Shown here one piece after another: positions 1 to 10,718 of a stretch of DNA of 64,000 nucleotides. Each line of letters begins with the position of its first letter. The first letter of the stretch is position 1. Source of the stretch: Adiantum capillus-veneris (taxonomy: Eukaryota > Streptophyta > Polypodiopsida > Polypodiales > Pteridaceae); the NCBI GenBank assembly GCA_014529385.2, contig CM043963.1, forward strand, positions 82,400,912 to 82,464,911, read 5' to 3'. A program made the translations under genes and the position numbers. The notes beneath the pieces are model-generated. The model did no database searches. It saw nothing but the letters and a program-made list of their open reading frames with translations, and was not told the DNA's origin.

Positions 1-170
1 TGAATGTATGGGCTCATCTATGGTCAAGAGGTGGCTCCCCCATCAACCGAGGTATCTAGGATCTGTTGAAGTGATCATGGCTTATCACGAGCATGGCAAG
101 AATGTAATTGCTTTGGTTCTGTTAATATAATCCACTCACCATTGTGAGCTTTGCAAAAAAAAAAAAAAAA
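1..170 (+). mobile_element. LINE 3' end with poly(A) tail (partial, runs off the window)
   Basis: The last ~60 bases before the A16 tract (ACTCACCATTGTGAGCTTTG then poly-A) match the 3' end of the LINE at 5640-5712 (ACTCACAATTGTGAGTTTTG then A-rich). Both carry a TAATATAAT/CAATATAAT motif just upstream. It is therefore the 3' tail of a second copy whose body lies left of the window. Confidence 0.7.
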
Positions 171-713
171 GATTTATAAGGTTTCTTTGAAGTAAACCAA
201 TGTGTGACATTTGGGTGCCCTCTCCTTCTTTGAGATATAGATGGACAAACACCCCTCCCCATCTTTTTCCCTCCATCCCATTTGGAGCTATGCTAATTCT
301 TTTGAGCCTAGCAATCTTAAGGGCCTTTAGTAAAAAATACATATCTCTAACACAAAGCATTTATGGGAGGGTAGTAGCTCGAGGATAAACAGTGACAAAG
401 GTCTCTGTGAATCTCCTTTCTTGACCAATGACTACTTTTCTAGTTATTCTCCAATGTCCATGGCCTTGGATGTCCCAACACGCTAAACATGCTACCTATA
501 TGGAGGAATCATGGAGCAATAATGGACAATTTTTTTTTAAAAAGAACGCAATGCTAAATATTATTTATCCATGATAGTCTAACATTGTTTTAAATTACTA
601 TACAACCTAGGATTTATCAGAAACTAAATGTAAAATTTTAGGTGCACTTATAGTCCCCTTGACTATCTACACAACAATACATCGTGGATTTGCAAATCGT
701 GGATTTGCAAATA
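171..713. other. unassigned spacer
   Basis: No coding similarity or element ends are seen. The sequence ATCGTGGATTTGCAA occurs twice in tandem near 681-710, just before the LINE target duplication. The short ORFs here look random. Confidence 0.4.
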
Positions 714-720
714 GGAAATA

Positions 721-1665
721 TTTCGTGAAAAGATCCTTGACAAAGGACCCCTAGTATTTAATAGGACTACGGTTTGTGTGGTGCCTTGGGAGCCAGCATT
801 CAACTCAACTGAATCTCTACAAGAGTTTCATCCGGTTTGGGTTGAGTTTGTGGGGCTGCCTAGCTGGCTGTGGAAAATTTTCAGAATGCTTGCTAGCCAA
901 CTGGGCACCCCCTTATTTATACCTAGCAAGAGAGGGTTTGGCATAACCTCAAACAGGGTTTGTATAGGATGGGATGCGTCTAAAACGCCACCTAAGAGAA
1001 TGGTTATCAATGTCGGAGTTGGGCTTGTTACTATTCCGCTAAACTTTGGAACATACTTTGGGGCATGTTTTAAATGCAACAACTTTGGACACTTCACCAA
1101 GGATTGTCCCTTGAAGTCTAATGATACTGCAGCTCCGACAGCACAGGCCCCCAATAAAATGGAATCCCCGATGGAAGGACAGGAGAAGCAAGGAGGCAGT
1201 AACGAAGGGACAAGTGCAGGGAAGGATAAAGGAGATATGGTATGTGAGAAAATGGATATTAAGATGCAGGAAAAGATTGTGGAGGAATCGAATCCCTTAC
1301 AACGAACTTCCGAAGGTGCAGGCAATAATAATACGATCATTCCTCCCACTGCTACCCCCAAAGTTATGACAGTGACAACGATGACGACTGTCCAAGTCCC
1401 TGGTCTGAAAAGAGCCAAAACAGTGAAGGCAATGGCAAGAGACTCCAAAGTGCTTCAAGTCGTGAGAACACTTGAGGTGAAAGGATCTAATTCATCCTCC
1501 ACCCCTTTGAAAGGAGGGGGGTTCATCGTCCCATTGCACAATCCATTTGCAGCATTGCAAGAAAAGGAATCCCCTGACTTGGAACCCCCGGATTCCCCCG
1601 AGACCAAGGACAAAGGGAGGGGGAACAAGTCGGATGATGAAGAATTTTTTCCTCTATCCCAATGA
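721..1665 (+). pseudogene. LINE ORF1 (DUF4283 plus zinc knuckle), N-terminally truncated
   Basis: ORF1 of plant L1 elements encodes an RNA-binding protein that packages the transcript. The open frame starts inside the family's N-terminal DUF4283-like domain: FNRTTVCVVPWEP around 757-795, then HPVWVEFVGLPSWLW. A CCHC knuckle follows (CFKCNNFGHFTKDCP, near 1069-1113). The C-terminal half is low complexity, rich in Pro, Lys, Thr and Glu. The frame can be followed back to about 715, where it meets the target duplication, so the real start codon was lost at insertion. From that point to the stop at 1665 there is no internal stop. Confidence 0.75.
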
Positions 1666-1679
1666 ACCCCTCATTAATG

Positions 1680-4600
1680 ATGGAGTCTCTCACTATCCAA
1701 TCTTGGAACGTGAAGGGGTTGAAAACCCGTAAGAAGAGTACTCTATTCTGGGAGGAAATAAAAAAGGAGAAGACAATGAATTGCTGGGCCATCCAGGAAC
1801 ACCACATAGATGCCCATAGCAAGAGAAAGTAGGTGCTAGGAAAGAAACTGGTATTCTATGGAGAAAGAAGTAACGGTTTCAGAGGCGTCCTCAGCATTGC
1901 GGACAGAGAATTGGAGCCGAAGTTGGTTCTTAACCACCCATCCGACAAAATCTTGGGGATTAGAATCAGATGGGAAGGGCATCCCTTCACCAGTGTGAAT
2001 GTGTACGACCCTTGCAATGCAAAAGATAGAGCTAAACTATGGATGCATCTTAGAGATACTCCTATTGAAGGGGAGTGGCTGTTGGTTGGCGACTTTAATA
2101 TGGTAGAAAAGAGCAAGGATAGAACAGGATCCTCCAGTATGTTGGCTGGCTCAGAAAGGTCTAAGTGGCAAAGTTTGTGTGAAAAGTGGGCAATGATCAA
2201 CTTATGGGAAGTTGTCCCATGGAACAACACGCTTGGTTTCACCTACACAAGCCTCCAGTATGCCCGCACTGCCTCCAGGCTAGACAGATGCTATTGCTCG
2301 CACCAAGCTGACTGGATACTGCCGTTGATGGAGATGAAGGTAGTCCCAACAAAAAGCCTTTCAGATCACATTCCTCTGCACATACATTTTAAGAAGAATA
2401 AATAGGAGGAGCAGACCCCAAGAGGTGAGAAAAAACTGTTAGTAACAGGGGCACACCTATTCAAAGACCCCCTTTTCAGGAATCTAACCAAGAAAGCACT
2501 GGGTAAGCTAAAAAAAGATGTCGACCTCAACAAACACAATGCGTGGACCTCTTTGCTCGGAGCATCCAGAAAGCAAACACTACCTGGGGCCCCCAAATCA
2601 AAAAATCTAGGGAGGTACACCTGTTGCATCTTACAACGGAGGTACAATTGCTTACCTCCATAAAAGCCAATGGGCATGCTACTAAGGAGGAGCACAAACG
2701 ATGGCTCGAAGCCAAATCTAACCTTGCTAATGAGCAGTTAGAAGATATCAAAAAGGCAAGGCTTCTCTCCAGGGAGACTTTTCTTCAACCTGAAGCCTCC
2801 AATCAAGCTCAGTTTTTTAGGGATTTAAAAATCAAGAAGAGCCGGGGCCACGTCCGCTCGCTCGATGATGAGAAAGGGACAGCAGTCCATAACCAAGATG
2901 AAATGGCTGGTCTGATGTTGAGCTATCTTAGTCAAATCATTGGACGCTAGAGACCCAGTCTCAAGAAGTGGAAGAAGCCAGAGGGATCTTACTTCAGAGT
3001 GTCAAGAAGGAAATTCCCCATTCGGAAGCTAATAGCTTGGAACGGGCATTCTCCGAAGACGAATGTTCACTAGCATTGCAAGCCCTTGGCAAGGAAAAGT
3101 CCCCTGGTTGGGACGGGATGACGGTGGAATTTTATAGAGAATTTTGGGATGATCTCAAGGCCCCAATCACAAGATTGGCCAATAAAGCCATGGTCGAAGG
3201 GTCGTTGGAGATAAGTGTTAAGAGAGGGCTTATCAAACCCATCCCAAAACAGATTTTCTATTCTCGATTGAAGCATTGATGCCCTAACAATCATGTCGGT
3301 GGCCTACAAAATTATAGCTAAAGCATTAGCCCTCAGACTAGCCCCCTTACTAACCAAGATCATCTCACTCCATCAACATGGGTTCATCAAAGGAAGGTCC
3401 ATTTACGATAACATCCTGGCAGCAATGGCGGGCATCGAATACGCAACTGTCACAAACCAGGAGTGCATTCTGCTGTGCAGTTGGACCTGGACAAGGCTTA
3501 TGACAGAATAACATGGACATATATAGAAGCCGTCATGGAAGCTCTGGGCTTTGGGCCTCACCTATGTCGGTTGGTACGTGTAATGGGGGCTGAAAGCCAG
3601 TCAGAGCTCCTATTCAACTATAGAATTGTGGGCTCTTTTGAGGTCAAAAGGTCTATTAAGCAGGAATGCCCTCTGGCCCCCCTACTTTTCTCCATAGGAT
3701 CACATCCTCTAATCATGACGCTCGAAGCTAGTGCGGAACGAGGGGAGTTACAAGGCCTCGCCTTACCAAGGAATAGCCAACTACTAGTGAAACTTTTTGC
3801 AGACGATTCTCTCCTCTTCTTGAAGGCGTTCCCCCAGGTCATCAGAAACAAATATTCTCAGTAGCTTCGGCGTCCCAGTGTAATATAGAGAAGTCAAGGC
3901 TAATCTCCCTATCAGACAATGACTCATTTGACCCTTCTGTTTGGTTGGGGGAGATTGTCACAAAAGGGAATATCTTTAGACATTTGGGAGTCCCCTTGGG
4001 GGTGGACGTAACTCACAAGAAAAGATTTGAGTGGGTGCTTGAAAAAATCAAAACAAAAATGAGTAGGTGGGAGTATGCTCTTCTCCCATTCCCAAGTTGG
4101 ATTAAAGTGATGAATGCCTTTATGATTCCTTATATTGCCTTCACTAGCCCGCTTCTCAAGATGGCTAAGTGTCACTGGAAAGAGTTCTTAAAACCAGTAA
4201 AAAGGTTTTTATGGAAAAATAACACGAAATCTTCCAGGCCATGGCAATGGGCCCGTTGGGAATCGGTTGCTCGACCGGGGAATCAAGGAGGCCTCGGAAT
4301 TCTCAACCCTGTGGCCCATGCAGAAGCTTTTTGCGCCAAATTTGTTGTTTCCTTGGCTAAACATGATCAAGTTTGGGCTGTCATGATCAGATATATGATA
4401 GAAGCAGCTAATCTTGGCTCGAAGGCTGGAAAGTGGAGAGGGGTGGAGGTTCATGACAAACTGCTAGCCCCGGTGTGGTCTACCTTAAGACTAGGGGACA
4501 GCTCGGGAGAATTGGTAAGAAAATGCAATAGAGCGACAGGAGTCTTAAAGTGGGGGAAAGAAGCCAAATACTTCAAGAACTCCATTCTACATTGGTCCCC

Positions 4601-5512
4601 TTGGATTTCCCAAGTTATAGATCCGCCACAAACCCCTATGGGATTGAGACAGTCAGGAAGTTGAATAATAAGGGTCTGAAGCGACTTGAGCACTTCTGGG
4701 ACAGTGGAAACAAGAGTTGGAAAACCATTGACCTTATGGTTACCCAGTACCATCTTAATAGCTTGGAGGTCTTGCTTGTTCACAAAGTGATAAAAGAGCT
4801 TGACAATCTAGTGATGCCAATCTGTGATTCGGAGTTGGACTGGAATGCCTGGAGATGGCCCGGAAGTAGTTTCTTATGGAAACCCCATACTAAAAGCATT
4901 TATCAGACAATGATGCAAAAGAAGAATTGGTCTAGCCCTCTTAACAAGCTATGGAAAAAGCAATGGCCGGAGGCAAGGTGGGAGCATGTAATGGAGAACA
5001 TATGGAAGCCAAAGGTTCCGCTGCACATGAAGGTTTTCTTATGGAAGGTTATGTGGGGTGCTCTACCGACGGGGGTGAAGATTCAGGAGAGAGGGATTGG
5101 GTCAGATCGATGCTTGGGGTGCAGGTTGGCTAGTGAAGATCTGGCCCACCTATTCATGGACTGCCCAACTATCAAAGGCCTCGCAGGGAAAATATGCAAG
5201 TGGGTCCAAAGAACATGGAAAATTAGTTTTTTCAAGATTTACCTATTCCTTGGAGGTAAGAATTCAGGTAGTCCTGCACTCCTCGTCAACACTCAGATCT
5301 TCTTCTTACATAATGTATGGCAGACAAGCAACCGCCGTGTGTTTGAAGGAGGTTTTGAGGGGGCAAGCTTTGGAGAAATTATACAAGAAAGCAAAGTGCT
5401 AATATGGACACTAGGGCAAAAGCAACACTCGGAAGATTGGTCTAGGACTACTTGTGCCTTGTTGTCAGCAGATGGAATGCCTAGGATGGGGGCAAATCTT
5501 GGCCATCGGTAA
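1680..5512 (+). pseudogene. LINE ORF2 (endonuclease, reverse transcriptase, zf-RVT), multiply broken
   Basis: ORF2 starts at ATG 1680, 15 bases after ORF1 stops. The apurinic endonuclease domain shows SWNVKGL, IQEHH, GDFNMV (about 2090), SRLDRCY and a C-terminal LSDHIPL (about 2365). It is interrupted by TAG at 1830-1832 and ends at TAG 2403. Reverse transcriptase follows in shifting frames: SPGWDGMTVEFY (3100-3130), KIIAKALALRL (3310), HGFIKGRSIYDN (3380), QLDLDKAYDR (3480) and the catalytic FADDSLLFL (3796-3822). A zf-RVT segment near 5020-5180 has CLGC and HLFMDC. I count at least one nonsense codon and about five frameshifts. No RNase H domain is seen downstream. Confidence 0.85.
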
Positions 5513-5730
5513 ATAAAAGATCTCAGAATGACAAGATTATGGACATTGTGTATCAAGGATGAGGGGGCGGGTTGGTAGGGGTGGCCGCCCTGATAGCCGA
5601 TGTAAGTATGGTCCCTGGATGATCTTAACAAGAGCATGACAAGACCTTGTAATTTTTTGGGTTGTTCAATATAATTCACTCACAATTGTGAGTTTTGCAA
5701 AAGAAAAGAAAAAAGGGAAATATGTTGTGA

Positions 5731-7049
5731 GCAAGAATTTGAATTGGTTGTTCTTCACCAAATCTTCACAAATACTTCTTCGGTAACAAAGATCCTTGTG
5801 TCTACGAGTCTATACCAATTTATATCGTCACTATTGCAACTATGCTTGTGCAAGTCGCTAGACAATTCCTTCTGAGTAAGTGCCCACCCCTAGACACTCT
5901 TTGCATGGTGCCAAGTGTGCGATGAATGTAGCAAAATTTGGAGATTTCACAAGGTTGAATTATTATGAGTTGGTTGCGGAGACCATGGGTGCTTTTTTTT
6001 AATCTGTGATGATTGTCCATCTGGTTTATAAGTTTGTATGGAGAATGTTGCTTGGACTCCTCTTGGGTACTGAGATTGGTATGATTTAGTTGGGTTGCAC
6101 CTTCGGTTATCCTTAGATTTACCTAGATTAGATTTAGCTAGAAGTCCTTGTGTCTTTGGAGGTTAGTTCTTGATTTGTTGCTTCATTAGAAACCCTTTTA
6201 GAGTAAAGGCCTCGATAAAAAGACAGGTCCCTATAATGGGACAAATGTAAGGGACTGACGGGTCTGAGACGTAGAGCACTGAAGTGCTAGTGGAAGGACA
6301 ATTATGATGACGTGTTGTGATCCTATTCGTAGGTACCCGGGTAAAGTATTGGATCCAACGTGTCCTTCTTCACGCTCAAGTGCGTCCAAGTCTACTGGAG
6401 CATCAATTTTTATAACAGGAAAAACAAGGCCCCTATCGCAATCGTCGTAAACACAGTCGGAGCGTGAACCGTCAAGTGCGTTCGAAAGCTGTCATCATCA
6501 GCTTTGTGATGAAGCCCCCTGCGCTCAAAACCTTGCAGATTTCATGAAGATTGAGTGATCACAATCTCGCTATCCCTAATATGGGGCGTTTACCCTAGAG
6601 AAACCTCAAGGAAAAAAAGGGAAATAGTATCTTTAGTTTAAGCACATTCTTGCCATATATGTACAGGCTTCCAAGAAAAGCAGAAGGGTAATTTAAGAGG
6701 GTCCACTTATAGCTAGAAGAGAGTGAGATGCTATTTGAACATAGGAAATTTGGTTAGCATTCACAAGTTGAAAATCATTTTGCTTGATTTGTTGTTGTCG
6801 TCACAAGTAGACGAGCACATGGGCAGAGTATAAGAAAGGGGTCTAGTTCCCATGTTCATTTCTTGACATCCTATATCATATATGCATACATAGAGATGCA
6901 TGAAGAACAAAATGCTGGGCGAGTATAAAAAGATTAAAAATTGGGTGCTTCAAAACCACACGTTACCACCCCTTTAAGCAATGTTTCTAATTTTTGTTTG
7001 GCATAAGTGCAACGTGATGAGAATATAGTGGTGCTTAACTATGAGGGTT
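5731..7049. other. unassigned spacer
   Basis: About 1.3 kb without an ORF I can assign or a recognisable element. Codon-sized ORFs are short and on random strands. Confidence 0.4.
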
Positions 7050-7560
7050 GCATAAATTGGCTAGATCAAAGGTCTCCAAAGACCTTAAGATTTTGGGGTC
7101 TAGATTTCTTGAGAAGTTTGTGGAACTTTGCACTGCACGGAAGTGCACATGCATTGGAATTGTACTATGATGGGTGACCTCCCAAGAAGTTGCGGCCCCC
7201 ATGACCTATACAAAGCGATGCATTGAGGTTGACTTCAACTCTTAAGTCAATGACATGGCTGTGTAGAAGCTATCACTCTCTTAGCCTTAATAAAAGTAGA
7301 CCTCATTGGTACTAAGATGGATAGAGAATAAGTCCTAAGTTTGGCTTAAGGGGGCGGTTCCAACTTGTCATGGAAATGTGGACCTAACTATGGGGCTTCC
7401 CTGAATTCTCTAGACTAGGCATCTCTAAAATCTTAAGTTTTTAGGGTTTGGGTGGCTATAACAATGTCAGGAACATCACAATTAAGCATGCATGCACAAG
7501 AATAGTACTAGGATGGATGACCTCTAAAGAAATTGTGCTCCCAGGACCTACAATTTTGAG
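7050..7560 (+). repeat. two diverged tandem units carrying 5S rRNA-like sequence
   Basis: GTACTATGATGGGTGACCTC at 7163 and GTACTAGGATGGATGACCTC at 7504 match the plant 5S rRNA internal promoter C-box region (GTACTAGGATGGGTGACCTCC). The second unit also keeps an AATTAAGCATGC segment resembling the 5S A-box GTTAAGCGTGC. The units are 341 bp apart and remain alignable outside the 5S core (CTTAAGATTTTGGGGTCT against CTTAAGTTTTTAGGGTTT). They are too diverged to be functional. They may be old 5S rDNA repeats or a 5S-derived SINE. Confidence 0.6.
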
Positions 7561-8219
7561 GTTGCATATGCTCATCATGATGACGTTGTGAGCGGGATGA
7601 AAACACACATAGCGCCTCTATAACGACCCAACACACACTCTTGGGAAGATACACACACACACACACACTATGGGGCACCACTCGGCTTACACAACACACC
7701 TGGCTGAGACAGGGAACACACCTATGGAGTGAGAGGAGAGAGACTATCCACTTGCCCACTCCACACAGAGACACACACACACACACACCCAAAAAACGCA
7801 GCTCAAAAGAGGAGAACTTCTGATAATTAGATACAAATGAGCTTGGGCCAACACCAATGGGGCAAATAGCTCACACAATATGGGTAAAATAAGCCAGATA
7901 CAATCACAAACTGGAGTAGAAACTTCGCTCATAGGAGAAACATACACAGAAAAACAGCAGAAAAAGAGTGAGGAATTTGGCAAAATGGACAGCGCCATCG
8001 CGTCCGGAACGGCCCAAAACCCCAGTCTACAATGTCAAAGTGCTCAAATCCGACCTCGGATGAGCAGTTTACGACCAAAACAGGCTCCGAAAACCCCAAA
8101 AACACACCTGCGGCTGTTCCTCCTCTCTTCTCCACGTTTTTTCTGGTCTTCTCTCTGTTTTTTCAGTTCCCACACTAAGCTTTATTAGTTGGGCACCCTT
8201 GGCCTTTTAGATGACCTCA
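7561..8219. other. spacer with (AC)n tracts
   Basis: Contains (AC)n runs near 7650-7670 and 7770-7790 and no assignable coding sequence. The ORF at 7880-8188 has no recognisable motif and ends in a polypyrimidine stretch. Confidence 0.4.
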
Positions 8220-8539
8220 AACGGACCCAAGATCTCAAGTCTGCGAGATCGCCAAATAAAGCATATGTCGGTAACCAGAGCAACACCGTGACGATGGATG
8301 TATTCTTCAATTCTACATTTACAAGTGATGCCATCTTTCAATAGCCAGGGAGTTGAGCCCACACCTATTTCCATCCAACAGAAAGTTGCAAAAATTTGTG
8401 TCCCCATGATAGCCATCTTAGGAGCCAGATACTACGATGTGTATTCATGCTATGCAACCAGGAACAACTATATGGTAGGTGAGCCGAGGGAGTCTACGCG
8501 CAACAATTCCCTTGTGTGTGTGTGTGTGTGTGTGTGTGG

Positions 8540-8589
<50 letters not shown>

Positions 8590-8727
8590 CTGAGAACAAA
8601 AGCTCTCCATATTTACTGGAGCAGCGGCGAGACAGGCAACAAGATGGAGGAGATCAGTATTGAAAATCTTGGGGCGATGTGAGTGCGTGCGTACCCGATA
8701 GAGAAAGTGAGAGATAGAGACCGCACT

Positions 8728-8789
<62 letters not shown>

Positions 8790-9690
8790 AGCGCAAGAGT
8801 GAGGGATGCGTTACTGCAGAAACTTTGATGCATGTATAAATAGTAGTAGGAGATGTATTCAAGGCTCGCGAGATTATGAAGGTGCACAGCTAAGCATTTG
8901 ACTTACTCGCCACCACCAACAAGTTTGGTAAGCCTTAACAAAGGAGTTAAAAATTAGTTTGGAGAATCCCTTTGTACATAAAGTTGGCCACCTTGCATCG
9001 GTCCCATTAGACAGGTGGTAAACCAAGTAGGGATCAGTCAAATTAGAACAAGATTACAAAGTACGTAATTGACCAGTATCAAGCCATGCGTATATACACG
9101 ATAGGCATAAATTCGTGAATAGATGCAGCATAGATTTATTGAATGAACCAAACTCCAGTGACAACCTCCAATAACCTTCCAGTCGAACAATGTGGAAATG
9201 GTAGGGTCTATGTACACCAATTGGGATGCATTTTTGTGTGTGAGGGAATTACTGTACCTTCGAATCAGCCAGTGGGGACTCAGATAACCCCATGTGTGTT
9301 ATGGATATTGTGAGGCGGAGCAGCTAGGTAAACGCCAAGTCCAAAGTTGCACAGAATAATGTGGCCCGTGAGTAAGTGTGAGAAAAATGGGACCTTATCT
9401 TCTGCCCATGTAGATGTGTGCATGTGTGTGTGTGAGAGAGAATAGGCATGTCATTATGTCTCAGCTAACCCTATTAATGAAAGAGAATCTCCTTCGAATA
9501 ATTGCTAGTGGTCAAACCAAGACCTTGCCATAGAACATTATGATACTCTCAATGTGTGTTAAGGATACTGTGAGCCAGAGCAAGCTAGGTAAACGCCAAG
9601 TCCAAGGTTGCACAGAATAGGGGAGCAAGTCACTAAGTATGAGATAATGGGACATTATCTTCTGCCCATGTAGATAAGTGTGTGTGTGTG
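8220..9690. repeat. 1.5 kb repeat unit, inverted copy of 43225-44742
   Basis: The + strand here matches the reverse complement of 43225-44742 in order: GATCTCAAGTCTGCGAGAT at the start, the TATGGTAGGTGAG block near 8472, the (TG)n(AG)n block, the second (GT)n block, and the TTCTGCCCATGTAGATAAG end at about 9685. A ~130-bp segment occurs twice inside (9298-9420 and 9553-9680, sharing AGCTAGGTAAACGCCAAGTC). No coding capacity is evident and the element class is unknown. Confidence 0.75.
8513..8786. repeat. (TG)n, (GA)n and (GT)n microsatellites
   Basis: (TG)13 at 8513-8538, (GA)n at about 8544-8586 and (GT)28 at 8731-8786. The same tracts occur at the matching places of the inverted copy near 44 kb. 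ORFs here are low-complexity artefacts. Confidence 0.95.
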
Positions 9691-10250
9691 TGTTTTCGCA
9701 TGCCCCTACCTTTAGGGCTCATCTTTGACTTGAACACCTCAAGCACCTTGGTCATCAAGCATGACAAGCACCTCAAGCACCTTAGTCATGAAGCACGACA
9801 AGCACCTTATTTACCTGAAGCACCTCAAGCTCAACCCTAGCTTGCCTAAGGTCTAAAGTACCTAATGGTCCTAGGTCTAAGGAATTTTAACACTGACTTT
9901 TGGAGGCTTTAATGAAGCTAGCCCTAAGGTCTTTTAAGCTCCATTATATGCTCATTTCTCTTTGATAGACTATCTCCTTTTGGACCCCTATTGAGATGTA
10001 ACCATCTATCCTCTTGATCCCCTACTGAGATAAGTCTAGAAGCACTTATTGCACATCGCTCTTTGGTAGACCATATGCTTCTCGACCCCTATTGAGATGC
10101 AACCATCTCTCCTTTTGTTCCCCTGCTGAGATAGGTCTAAAAGCATATAACTATATCCTAATTCTTGTTCCCCTTTCATCTTCCCTGATTAAATGATCAG
10201 TCTAATATGAGAAAATCATTTGGTAAAGTTAGATATTAAATTTTATGGCA
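9691..10250 (-). repeat. truncated 3' LTR of the minus-strand gypsy element
   Basis: From GCATGCCCCTACCTTTAGGG to ...TTTTATGGCA it aligns with 15935-16470. On the minus strand it begins TGCCATAAAATTTAATATC, close to the family start TGTCATAA. Its other end is lost at the (GT)n tract at 9677-9693, where the unrelated inverted unit begins. Confidence 0.8.
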
Positions 10251-10718
10251 TTACGTCTCTCTTGAAATCATCGTCGTCCTCAATTATGAGGTAGAGAAGA
10301 TAAAGCCTAGTCATTAGTCCATGTTTCTTAGTGGGTAGAGGATCCCTTTTTGCCCTACGACATCATTCCAAAATGGATTACTAATCCATTTGGTGCTCAG
10401 GAGACTTAGCTTCCACAAGCATGTCTACTCTTTAGTCCATATCATACTTCCAAGGTAGAGTGACAAGTTCTACTTGGTGTTTGGGAGATGTCATCGCCAC
10501 AAACATGATCCTAAACATGCATACTTCTTGAATTTTGTGCACAATAAAAGAAAGAGAGAGTCTTATAAGACAAAAACATTGTTAATTAATGCATTTTCAT
10601 ATGTTTACTCTAAGGCATCATTGTAAGCATTGACAAGGACAATTTTATCCTTAAGCTAGGTTCCTTGCATCCATCTAGTATCTTTAAAAGGATAATTCTT
10701 AAACTTAATAAGATATAG

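Larger units (their letters stand above)
714..5730 (+). mobile_element. 5'-truncated L1-like LINE with target-site duplications
   Basis: The element body runs from about 729 to 5715. It is flanked by a 15-bp imperfect direct repeat, GGAAATATTTCGTGA at 714-728 and GGAAATATGTTGTGA at 5716-5730 (two mismatches). The right copy follows an A-rich tail. The body has the plant L1 order: a CCHC nucleic-acid-binding ORF1, then ORF2 with endonuclease, reverse transcriptase and a zf-RVT region. The 5' UTR and start of ORF1 are missing, as expected of truncated target-primed insertion. ORF2 is broken several times, so this copy cannot move by itself. Confidence 0.88.

Noticed and set aside
828-1448. 206-codon minus-strand ORF over LINE ORF1
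   Set aside because: It is the antisense shadow of a sense frame with DUF4283 and CCHC motifs.
8494-8887. Long ORFs on both strands made of His-Thr or Ser-Leu repeats (also near 30.4, 42.5, 44.2, 48.0 and 63.0 kb)
   Set aside because: They translate (AC)n, (GT)n and (GA)n microsatellites, which are open in most frames.
9695-10255. A separate DNA transposon
   Set aside because: It aligns with 15935-16470 and adjoins the gypsy purine tract, so it is a truncated LTR.
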